39,036 bases of DNA, from positions 1-39,036 of the forward strand of contig NZVD01000030.1 of the NCBI GenBank assembly GCA_002701385.1, in the 5' to 3' direction. The position numbers were made by a program, and so were the translations under genes. This DNA comes from Rhodopirellula sp. Its GTDB lineage: Bacteria > Planctomycetota > Planctomycetia > Pirellulales > Pirellulaceae. This document shows, one piece after another, positions 1 through 7,383 of the stretch (the stretch's first letter is position 1; every line of letters starts with the position of its first letter). The notes beneath the pieces were generated by a model, which ran no database searches, was not told the origin of the DNA, and saw only the letters and a program-made list of their open reading frames with translations.

Positions 1-1
1 C

Positions 2-118
2 GGACTTATCAATGAAGATGGCTCTCTGCTGATGCCCGTCTATCAGGGCATTCCCGACATGAATCCTGATGATGCGATTCCGCTAGAGCAATTAACCAAA
101 GGAACGAGCGATGAGTGA
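2..118 (+). CDS. Trm112-like small protein, C-terminal fragment (5' end outside window)
   Basis: An open frame runs in from the left edge and ends at TGA 116-118, giving 38 residues. The visible part (NEDGSLLMPVYQGIPDM, then acidic residues and IPLEQL) resembles the end of Trm112/UPF0434 proteins, where a zinc-ribbon half is followed by a Y-x-I-x-x-GIP-x-M segment. The N-terminal cysteines that would confirm the family lie outside the window. The frame shares eight bases (ATGAGTGA) with the next gene, which suggests translational coupling. The family call rests on a short match and is tentative, but the reading frame itself is well supported by the coupling. Confidence 0.5.
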   Translation, partial: GLINEDGSLLMPVYQGIPDMNPDDAIPLEQLTKGTSDE

Positions 119-458
119 ACCGACGATATTTAAGCGTATCATTAATGGAGAAATCCCCGCCAATGTCGTTTACGAAGACGAACAGTGTCTGGCATTTCAT
201 GACGTAGCCCCTCAGGCGCCCGTCCACATTTTGGTAATCCCTAAAAAAGAAATTGCTTCCATCGACGATCTGTCAGCGGAAGACGAACAACTTGTTGGCC
301 ATCTATTCTTGGTGATCCAACAGATCGCCAGGGAACAAGGACTTGCGGAAAACGGATATCGTGTCATCTGTAATTGCGGCGAAGGTGGTGGGCAAACGGT
401 CTTCCACTTGCACTATCACTTAATGGGTGGCCGAAATTTGAAATGGCCTCCGGGGTAA
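111..458 (+). CDS. HIT (histidine triad) family nucleotide-binding protein, HINT branch
   Basis: This 115-residue protein has the length and layout of HINT/PKCI-type proteins. It starts with TIFKRIINGEIPA, has an internal HDVAPQAPVHILVIPK segment, and carries the histidine triad HLHYHLMGG, with H99, H101 and H103 as the triad. Family members are cytosolic homodimers that hydrolyse nucleoside phosphoramidates or acyl-adenylates; the physiological substrate is not evident here. The start is fixed by homology at residue 1 and by the eight-base overlap with the preceding Trm112-like frame. A 133-bp gap follows before the methyltransferase gene, so it is probably not part of the glycosylation operon downstream. 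Confidence 0.95.
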   Translation: MSEPTIFKRIINGEIPANVVYEDEQCLAFHDVAPQAPVHILVIPKKEIASIDDLSAEDEQLVGHLFLVIQQIAREQGLAENGYRVICNCGEGGGQTVFHLHYHLMGGRNLKWPPG

Positions 459-591
459 TGCCTCTCACGCCGAATCAATTCACCTCGTTATGATCCGTGT
501 ATTCGCTACGACTGACACTGGACAGGTAGCTTTTTACTCGCGGCAAGACTCCCCGCAGAAGCCTTGAAAAACCCGAAGCTATACTGCGTAT

Positions 592-1212
592 ATGAGTGGA
601 ATTCGTGACATTTTGTCCTTCCCTAAAGTCTATCAGTTATGGCAGGCTCCTTTTGCGCAGCGCAAAATGGCGTCCGTACTCAAACATAACGATTTATCTA
701 ACATTCAACGTGTGTTAGATGTAGGGTGTGGTCCGGGCACTAATGCACGTTTTTTCAAAAAACGCGATTATCTAGGACTCGACATCAACCCTCGTTACAT
801 CGAAAACGCATCACGACGGTTTTCCAAAAACCATGGAGCCTCGTGTGAGTTTCGTGTTCAGGACGTGTGTCAGTATCATCCGGAGGAATCCGAGCGAGCT
901 GACTTTGTGTTGCTCAATTCGTTTCTTCATCACATCGACGATGAGAATACGAACCAGATCTTGGATCGTCTGCATGACGTAATTTCAGAGGATGGCTGTA
1001 TCCACATTTTGGATTTAGTACTTCCTGACTCCATTGGTCTTCCGCGATTTTTGGCCCGGATGGATCGCGGTGATTACCCCCGCCCAGTGGAACATTGGAA
1101 CACACTTTTCAGTAACCACTTTACTCCTGTCCTGTTTGAACCATTCGATTTGAAAAGAATAGGTATTCCGTTTTGGAAAATGGTTTACTTCAAGGGAAAA
1201 AGGAAGACCTGA
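592..1212 (+). CDS. class I SAM-dependent methyltransferase
   Basis: This 206-residue protein carries the SAM-binding motif VLDVGCGPGT at about residues 41-50, a YLGLDINPRYI acidic-loop segment, and an FVLLNSFLHHIDD motif IV-like stretch. That is the usual order of a Rossmann-fold methyltransferase. The N-terminal DILSFPKVYQLWQ and the compact size suggest a small-molecule or lipid-linked substrate. The next gene, a glycosyltransferase, starts seven bases after the stop, so the two are probably co-transcribed in a surface-glycan or polyprenyl-sugar operon. No signal peptide or membrane segment is seen, so it should be cytosolic. The acceptor cannot be named. Confidence 0.88.
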   Translation: MSGIRDILSFPKVYQLWQAPFAQRKMASVLKHNDLSNIQRVLDVGCGPGTNARFFKKRDYLGLDINPRYIENASRRFSKNHGASCEFRVQDVCQYHPEESERADFVLLNSFLHHIDDENTNQILDRLHDVISEDGCIHILDLVLPDSIGLPRFLARMDRGDYPRPVEHWNTLFSNHFTPVLFEPFDLKRIGIPFWKMVYFKGKRKT

Positions 1213-1219
1213 TAAAACG

Positions 1220-2266
1220 ATGACCCACCACCCTAAGATATCTGTCGCGATTCCTGTCTTCAACGAACAGGCTGTCATTCCGGAACTGCTGAAACGCGTT
1301 TCGGAGGCGTTGGATGAATTGCCCGGTGGTCCGCATCAAGTCGTCTTAGTGGATGATGGAAGTAGTGATGACTCGCTTGCTCTCCTGCAGGAAGCCGCGC
1401 TAGCGGACGACCGATTGGTGATCGTTTCGTTCTCACGTAATTTTGGGCAACAGCCTGCCTATGCTGCCGCCCTTGAATATGCCGATGGAGACGCCGTGGT
1501 CTTAATGGATGGTGATCTTCAAGATCCGCCAGAACAGATCAAAGCCTTACTGGAAAAATTCAACGACGGCTATGATGTCGTTTATGCCATCAGAGTCAAT
1601 CGTAAGGAAAACGTTATCAAGCGATTGTGCTACAACGTTTTCTATCGAATGATCCAACGTTTATCCTCAACTCCACTCCCTCGCGATAGTGGTGATTTCT
1701 CAATGGTCAGCCGACGAGTGGCTCAACTACTTGCAGCCGACGCTGACCGCCACAGGTACCTACGAGGTATTCGAAGCTGGGTGGGATTTAAACAAGTTGG
1801 ATTGGAAATCGAACGGGATGAACGAAGTGCTGGAGCGACAAAGTATACGCTCAAAAAACTATTTAAACTCGCCTGTGATGGGATCTTTTCCTTTTCATTG
1901 ATTCCCTTGAGATTAGCAACGTTAATTGGCAGTTTGTCTGTGCTAGTTGCTCTCTTGCTAGCGATCTTCGCCGTCTATGCCAAATTTACTCCTGTGGACC
2001 AATTACCTCAGTTCATGCAAGAGATACCTCCAGGGTTCACGGCATTAATGGTTGCCATCTCCTTTTTTGCTGGAGTTCAACTAATGTTTTTGGGAGTGGT
2101 TGGAGAATATGTCGGTCGCGTATTTGAAGAAGTCAAAGGACGCCCTTCCTACATTGTGGATCAAGTCATTAGAAATAGAGCCAAGTGGACGCCCAATATG
2201 CCAACACATACCGGCAACTCTACCACCAACACTGGTGGTGGCAAAGCCGACGAACCTACATCCTGA
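1220..2266 (+). CDS. family 2 glycosyltransferase, polyprenyl-phosphate sugar transferase type
   Basis: This 348-residue protein opens with the GT-A domain: ISVAIPVFNEQ, VLVDDGSSDDS with DDG at 45-47, and VVLMDGDLQDPPE with DGD at 97-99. A RSAGATKYTLKKL segment near 202-213 follows, and then two membrane segments at about 232-254 and 273-296. This is the layout of DPM1/ArnC/GtrB-type enzymes, which move a sugar from a nucleotide donor to polyprenyl phosphate at the cytoplasmic face. Its product would suit a GT-C transferase such as the one two genes downstream. The last 28 codons are shared, in another frame, with the start of the next methyltransferase gene. The tail after residue 315 is Thr/Asn/Gly-rich and probably not structural. 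Confidence 0.93.
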   Translation: MTHHPKISVAIPVFNEQAVIPELLKRVSEALDELPGGPHQVVLVDDGSSDDSLALLQEAALADDRLVIVSFSRNFGQQPAYAAALEYADGDAVVLMDGDLQDPPEQIKALLEKFNDGYDVVYAIRVNRKENVIKRLCYNVFYRMIQRLSSTPLPRDSGDFSMVSRRVAQLLAADADRHRYLRGIRSWVGFKQVGLEIERDERSAGATKYTLKKLFKLACDGIFSFSLIPLRLATLIGSLSVLVALLLAIFAVYAKFTPVDQLPQFMQEIPPGFTALMVAISFFAGVQLMFLGVVGEYVGRVFEEVKGRPSYIVDQVIRNRAKWTPNMPTHTGNSTTNTGGGKADEPTS

Positions 2267-2925
2267 GCTTGCTTCGACGCTGGCAGCAACAGGAACGTAG
2301 TTTGGAATCCCGTCAAATCCTTGACGTCGGATGTGGTGACGGTTTGTTCTTTCCAGACCTCAGTCGATTCGGTGAAGTCCACGGCGTCGAAGCCGACGAT
2401 CGGATCGTAGACCCCTCCGGAGACTACTTTCATCGAATCCATGTTGGACTCTTTGATGACACCTATCAGCCTGATCAGCAATTCAATTGGATCGTAATGC
2501 TCGATGTACTTGAACATATCCCCGATGCTGTCGAAGCACTCAAGAAAGCCTATCATTTACTTCAACCTGGTGGACGTATGCTGCTGACTGTCCCTGCGTT
2601 TAATCTGCTGTGGACGACACATGATGATTACAATCACCACGTCACAAGATACACCAAAAAGCTAATGATAAAGCAAGCCAACCAGACAAGATTCATTGTC
2701 GAAAAACAGCATTATCTTTTTCATTGGACATTCCCAGCAAAATTACTTGTTCGCCTTAAAGAGATGCTGACCAATCGCGTGCCAACTCCAGCCAGTCTGC
2801 CGGCTAAGATTCCAAATGCGATACTCCGGTCTTTATGCTGCTTCGAACAATGCACATTGACCCAACTTCGACCACCATTTGGAAGCTCACTTGTGGTCAG
2901 CCTTCGGAAGGGAAGTGATGGATAG
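2185..2925 (+). CDS. class I SAM-dependent methyltransferase (GTG start, overlaps upstream gene)
   Basis: This 246-residue methyltransferase carries ILDVGCGDG at about 45-53, GEVHGVEADD, and WIVMLDVLEHIPDAVEALK followed by LQPGGRMLLTVPAF. That order is typical of enzymes of the UbiG/type 11 group. The N-terminal YRQLYHQHWWWQSRR is a conserved lead-in in bacterial relatives, so the GTG at 2185 is the likely start even though it lies inside the upstream glycosyltransferase, in a different frame, for 82 bp. The stop overlaps the start of the next gene by eight bases. Relatives are often found in glycan or glycolipid clusters, which fits this operon. The substrate is unknown. Confidence 0.88.
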   Translation: MDAQYANTYRQLYHQHWWWQSRRTYILSLLRRWQQQERSLESRQILDVGCGDGLFFPDLSRFGEVHGVEADDRIVDPSGDYFHRIHVGLFDDTYQPDQQFNWIVMLDVLEHIPDAVEALKKAYHLLQPGGRMLLTVPAFNLLWTTHDDYNHHVTRYTKKLMIKQANQTRFIVEKQHYLFHWTFPAKLLVRLKEMLTNRVPTPASLPAKIPNAILRSLCCFEQCTLTQLRPPFGSSLVVSLRKGSDG

Positions 2926-4810
2926 TCATCCACCGGCGAATCTCAAATTACCTTCACGTCGTGCCGTCAGTCTTGGTGGGATCGGAGTCGGACTTGTTAC
3001 GCTAGTCTACTTAGGGTGGCAATTTGCTAATGGCTGGATTGCTCACGACGAAGGACTGATTGGGCATACCGCTGAACGAACGCTCAAAGGCGAAATTCCG
3101 CATGTGCAATTTCAGGACGTCTATACAGGGCTTTTAAGCCATCTCAATGCAATTACATTCCGACTTTTGGGGATGAGTTTAGCCAGCCTCCGAATCCCGT
3201 TGCTGATCGGTGCGACCTTTACCGCGGTCGTCTGGTATTGGATTGCTCTACGATTTGTAGAACCGGTATTAGCAAGTTGTGCAACGTTGGCCTGCCTAGT
3301 CTGGAGTTTCCCGAATTACTTCGCCGCCCTGCCCTCATGGTACATTTTGATGCTTGCTAGCTGGGCGTTGTGGGCATTGCTTAAATTCCACGAAAGCAAA
3401 GCACGGCGGTATTTGTTACTGGCCGGAGTCCTCAGTGGATTATCATTACTCTTTAAAATCGTTGGGCTTTACCTTGTGGCAGCCTCGCTATTTGCTATTT
3501 GGATCGGCCGATTGACCTACCATTCCGATGAACGAACAAATTCTGATGCACCTAACAATCCCAACAAGCAGGCTGTGTTATTGACGATGGCTCTGGCGGC
3601 AGTTTTTATCCTGCTGGCTTGTATCCTGATTGGTAAGCATCTGTCGTTTTCTACGGCGATCTATTTTGTACTTCCCATTGCTTGCGCCATGGGTGCCGTC
3701 ATCACTATCTACCAACGATCAATCACGAAATTAACCACGAGTATTCACGACTGTACAATATTCCTGTTGTCTCTTAGTCTGCCGCTTACCATATTCGCGT
3801 TACCGTATGGCCTCCAGGGACAACTGGACTTACTCTGGCATGGGTTGTTCGAGTTACCAAGCCCACGGCTGGATCAAGCCGCAGCACTACCACCGTTGGG
3901 AATCTGGGCTTTGGGAAGTATTCCTCTAATCGCTCTGGTCTTGTTTAGTGGCCGGCTGCCCCAGTCTATGTCACTTCCGTTAACTGTGACTGTTGCCTTA
4001 GCAGGAGCATCTATCGTCATCCTGTCTTCCACACCAATCATATATCAGGCTGCCTTTCTCACGGTCCAGTCCTCACTGTCTGTCATATGCATACTGGTAT
4101 GGTTTCATTCCAAACGGGACAATGCTGACGTCTCTGTGGTGATCGTGGCAATCGTAGCTGCTTCAATCGGGCTTACCCAGTATCCGTATAGTTCAGGAAT
4201 CTATTTTTGTTACTGTGCTCCTTTAGCTGGCCTGACCCTAACGGCCGTGGTCGGTCGAACGATCAAATATGATAAACCCTTGTGGGCCAGCTTTTCATTG
4301 GTGCTGGTATTATTTGGTGTCTTGCACCTAAATTTTAAGAATCCCAGACGAATTGGTACGCTCGTACAACAACTTGATAATCAATTCGAACTAAACACCG
4401 CCCGCTCCGGACTCTATATAATGTCCACCGAACAGTTGGAATATAATTCCATCCTGCAGCAGATTGGGAATCACTCAAAACCTGACGACTATATCCTGGC
4501 AGGCCCAGACTGCCCACAGTTTTACTTTTTATCCGGCCGCCGGAATCCCACTCCGCAATGCTATGATCTCTTCAGAGCCCATCAGCTTGGTAGTCAGGAA
4601 GCATTAGAGGCCGAATTGAAAGAGTTGATACTGGAGCATGATATTCAGGTATTTATCCTAAACCAACTTCCGGAATTCTCATCTGGATATACGGATAGCT
4701 TCTTGAAATGGATCTATCAATGGGGAGTTGGCCTCCCGGTAAATGGGAGTGGACGCTTTGCAGTCATTCATAAGAAACCGGCAGATCATGAAGCTATTAA
4801 TCAACGCTAA
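2918..4810 (+). CDS. multi-spanning membrane protein, GT-C glycosyltransferase-like (dolichyl-P-mannose/ArnT type)
   Basis: From ATG 2918 this is a 630-residue protein with an N-terminal membrane segment, then HDEGLIGHTAERTLKGEIPH and FQDVYTGLLSHLNAI, about ten further hydrophobic segments to about residue 470, and a soluble C-terminal part of about 150 residues. An acidic pair in the first extracytoplasmic loop (here HDEG) is typical of GT-C enzymes that use polyprenyl-phosphate sugars, such as PMT, ArnT and Alg families. A GGAAGG at 2906-2911 lies six bases before this ATG. An in-frame TTG at 2879 would also be possible but is less likely. The ATG overlaps the previous stop as ATGGATAG. The upstream glycosyltransferase would make its donor. 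The exact transferred sugar and acceptor are unknown. Confidence 0.75.
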   Translation: MDSHPPANLKLPSRRAVSLGGIGVGLVTLVYLGWQFANGWIAHDEGLIGHTAERTLKGEIPHVQFQDVYTGLLSHLNAITFRLLGMSLASLRIPLLIGATFTAVVWYWIALRFVEPVLASCATLACLVWSFPNYFAALPSWYILMLASWALWALLKFHESKARRYLLLAGVLSGLSLLFKIVGLYLVAASLFAIWIGRLTYHSDERTNSDAPNNPNKQAVLLTMALAAVFILLACILIGKHLSFSTAIYFVLPIACAMGAVITIYQRSITKLTTSIHDCTIFLLSLSLPLTIFALPYGLQGQLDLLWHGLFELPSPRLDQAAALPPLGIWALGSIPLIALVLFSGRLPQSMSLPLTVTVALAGASIVILSSTPIIYQAAFLTVQSSLSVICILVWFHSKRDNADVSVVIVAIVAASIGLTQYPYSSGIYFCYCAPLAGLTLTAVVGRTIKYDKPLWASFSLVLVLFGVLHLNFKNPRRIGTLVQQLDNQFELNTARSGLYIMSTEQLEYNSILQQIGNHSKPDDYILAGPDCPQFYFLSGRRNPTPQCYDLFRAHQLGSQEALEAELKELILEHDIQVFILNQLPEFSSGYTDSFLKWIYQWGVGLPVNGSGRFAVIHKKPADHEAINQR

Positions 4811-4823
4811 TCTCGCGAGTTAC

Positions 4824-5957
4824 TCATGTATAGCGTCTTCTGATCGCATTTATCTCGCGTTGAATTTGTGACATCGAGGAATATCGCTCAGCCCGATTGA
4901 ATCTCAGACATCGGCGGATGAGCTTTAGCAGTCTCTTAGGCATTTCTGGGATTTTCGTCTCAAACAGTTTGGGAGCTCGGCGTTGCCTTTCAAGTACGAG
5001 CTGTGCCAACAGTTTGGGACGCATGGCCGGGCCCGCCGCATCAAAGGGACGATATCCATAGAACACCTCATAGAGCATCACTCCGAACGAGTAAATGTCG
5101 GAACGTTCATCTAACTCCCTCTCCTCGTGAAGGATGCAGCTGTGAAGTTGTTCTGGAGACATGTACGACAACGTACCGCCGGAAGTTTGTTTGCCAAGAA
5201 GAGTATCACGGGCAAGATTGAAATCCAGCAGAAGTGCGTTTCCGCAAAACCCTATAAGGATATTCGAAGGCTTCAGGTCTAAATGCAGAACGCACTGATC
5301 ATGTGCGTATTCAAGCGCCTGACAGACTTGCCCCAAAACAGAAAGCAAAACTGGAAACTCGGGTTGAGTTTTCCAATGCACTGGAAATTGAGATACCGAT
5401 CTACCATGAATCATGGGTCTTCGGGATACGCGGTTGGAAGCATGAAAGCGATAATCAAGTGCCTTCAATTTATCCGCCAAAGTAAATCGCCCTAAATACG
5501 GCATACAGATCGTGGTGATCCCTAATTCGTCTGTCATACAGGAATGGACGGGCATTATATGTTTGTGATTCAGTCGACCAGACGTCGCTGCTTCTTGGAT
5601 TCCCTGCTCTCCCCAACAGGCCAACTTACCAGTCTTTAAGACGACAAGGCGATTTCCTAATGCCTTATCCATTGCCTTGAAGACTCGGGAAAACGTCCCC
5701 TGCCCAATCTCTTCGAGTAGTTCAAACCGATCGAAATAGCCCGCCAACTCGGGCACTGATGCGATCTGTTGTTTAGCAGCCGCCGGAGCATCCGGAAATA
5801 GGTTTTCAAGCAGCTCGTCGACCTTTTGATCCAGATCCCCTGAAGTTAGAAGTTCTTCGAGTCGACGATGGTCGCCCTGATCCAAATCAGTTGATTGACG
5901 TAATGACCTAACGGATTCCTGATTGAATTTCAGCAAGTCCTTTTGTGCCGTTCCCAT
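4824..5957 (-). CDS. soluble Ser/Thr protein kinase with altered HRD and DFG motifs
   Basis: This 377-residue protein has an N-terminal helical part of about 75 residues and then a kinase domain. The glycine loop is EEIGQGTFSRVF (83-94), the ATP lysine is K108 (VVLK), and the alphaC glutamate is probably E122. The catalytic loop HLDLKPSN has D227, K229 and N232; the Mg motif is LLDFNLA with D245; SPE is at about 267-269 and DERSDIYSFGV follows. Catalytic K, D, N and D are all present. The arginine of HRD is leucine and the glycine of DFG is asparagine. The altered HRD marks a non-RD kinase, so regulation by activation-loop phosphorylation is unlikely. No membrane segment or sensor domain follows. 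It is convergent with the GT-C gene (13-bp gap). Confidence 0.92.
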   Translation of the reverse strand: MGTAQKDLLKFNQESVRSLRQSTDLDQGDHRRLEELLTSGDLDQKVDELLENLFPDAPAAAKQQIASVPELAGYFDRFELLEEIGQGTFSRVFKAMDKALGNRLVVLKTGKLACWGEQGIQEAATSGRLNHKHIMPVHSCMTDELGITTICMPYLGRFTLADKLKALDYRFHASNRVSRRPMIHGRSVSQFPVHWKTQPEFPVLLSVLGQVCQALEYAHDQCVLHLDLKPSNILIGFCGNALLLDFNLARDTLLGKQTSGGTLSYMSPEQLHSCILHEERELDERSDIYSFGVMLYEVFYGYRPFDAAGPAMRPKLLAQLVLERQRRAPKLFETKIPEMPKRLLKLIRRCLRFNRAERYSSMSQIQREINAIRRRYT

Positions 5958-6046
5958 CGCTAGCCCCAGAGTTTAGGAATCGGAATTATTTGAATACTTT
6001 CGATTATGGATGCCTGAAAGAATCGGCCTATCAAATGGCCAGTTTC

Positions 6047-6065
6047 TCTGTCAGAAACTGACAGA
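6047..6065. promoter_or_regulatory. perfect dyad, candidate operator upstream of the kinase gene
   Basis: TCTGTCAGAAACTGACAGA is an eight-base perfect inverted repeat around a three-base centre. It lies about 90 bp upstream of the kinase start and about 110 bp past the stop of the SGNH hydrolase gene. No T-run follows it on the minus strand, so it does not look like an intrinsic terminator. A protein-binding site is the simpler reading, but no regulator gene is adjacent. Confidence 0.4.
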
Positions 6066-6173
6066 ATGCCTTTCCCAAACTAGCTGTCCACCCTATTTTT
6101 CAATCTATATAAAGACTGGCAGAGCTAAGTTCAAACCGAGGCAAAAAGAAGATACAAGTAAATCAGTCTGATC

Positions 6174-7373
6174 TCAGGGAGGGCTGCCGGCCGGAGGTTG
6201 GAGAGAAATCGCGATCGTTTGAGACACGACCGTTGCACCTTCCGCGGTCAAATGAGTATCAAAATGGAGGTTATGGGATAAAAGTTTTGATTCATTCAAC
6301 TCCAGTAATGCCGCTGTCACATCGACAAATCGCATGCCATTTTTACGACATACCGTTTGTAACCAGTCTGGTAAGTCACTGGGGATCCACTTATTTCTTA
6401 AGTAGGCAGGAGCATCATCAGCAACTGTATACTGGTGCCCACTGAACGCTCGACGCTTGCAAGGCATATAGACACAAGTCAGTTGTAATTCATTCGCCTT
6501 GCAAAGTTCCGCCAACGTAACGATCCCAGATTCAACCCGAAGCAAATAGGGGGAAATATCATCTTGTCCCGGTGGAGCATAGTCGATCTTAAACTGAGTC
6601 GTTCCATCGGCCAGCGTCGCATTGACGGCGGGACCATAGATCTCCAGTCGAGATTTGGAAAACAGTTTACGCTGGATTGCTTCAATCAATGACGTCTGAG
6701 GAACATGGGTCTTCAATAAATCAACATGCTGCGTTGCCCCTGTTTGAATCGATGCTACACGATCTGACTCCATGATGTAATCCTGGATATCATTCCCCTC
6801 GAAGAAAACCCAAACCACTTCTTTGGTCTCCGGCGAAATACCAAACTCACGTAAATATTCCGTTTGGTTCACCAAACCGGTATGGGAAACCCCTAGATTC
6901 TTAACTGTCTGGCCCAGTAGTTTACCAAGCTTTGTAGAAACCAATTCTTCATCGGATAAGTTACCCAACTCAGTAAACGAATCTCCAAGCATCACAACAC
7001 GCCAGGATTTAAGATCTGCTGGGTTACGAAATCCATCCGCATCGTAGCTCAAGGTTATCACCTCTTCCTGAGGTAACCACTTGGCGTCATAACCAATTTT
7101 CTGCATCTGAGCGGATACTACCCTGCCCGTCCATTGTTGGTCTCCGGGGCGCTTATAGTGGGCCCTTCCAAACGGCTCTGTAGGAATGCGATAGAAGATC
7201 GGCGTCGCTTCTAGGTCTCGTCCTAACTTACTGAAATCAAATCCGATGGCCTTAAATGTAAATTCACAAACGCCTACGAACAGAATAAGCGACATCGTTG
7301 CAAACACAATTTTACGAGTCAACGATATTTTCGGGGGCCGAGTAGGCGTGGCCTGCGTTTGAGAGTTGTCCAT
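6174..7373 (-). CDS. membrane-anchored SGNH/GDSL-type hydrolase
   Basis: From ATG 7373 this is 399 residues. A cytoplasmic lead of about 20 residues is followed by a membrane segment (about 22-40) and an extracytoplasmic domain. That domain holds the block I motif VVMLGDSFTE with the candidate nucleophile S132, the block III-like FFEGNDI, and a C-terminal DTHLTAEG supplying the Asp/His pair. Members of this superfamily are esterases or acyl-glycan (de)acetylases. The start is chosen because it sits 11 bp after the stop of the dehydrogenase gene; an in-frame ATG at 7421 would instead overlap that gene by 38 bases. It is the last gene of the minus-strand catabolic operon, which suggests it removes an acyl group from the same extracellular substrate. 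Confidence 0.82.
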   Translation of the reverse strand: MDNSQTQATPTRPPKISLTRKIVFATMSLILFVGVCEFTFKAIGFDFSKLGRDLEATPIFYRIPTEPFGRAHYKRPGDQQWTGRVVSAQMQKIGYDAKWLPQEEVITLSYDADGFRNPADLKSWRVVMLGDSFTELGNLSDEELVSTKLGKLLGQTVKNLGVSHTGLVNQTEYLREFGISPETKEVVWVFFEGNDIQDYIMESDRVASIQTGATQHVDLLKTHVPQTSLIEAIQRKLFSKSRLEIYGPAVNATLADGTTQFKIDYAPPGQDDISPYLLRVESGIVTLAELCKANELQLTCVYMPCKRRAFSGHQYTVADDAPAYLRNKWIPSDLPDWLQTVCRKNGMRFVDVTAALLELNESKLLSHNLHFDTHLTAEGATVVSQTIAISLQPPAGSPP

Positions 7374-7383
7374 AAATGCTGAA

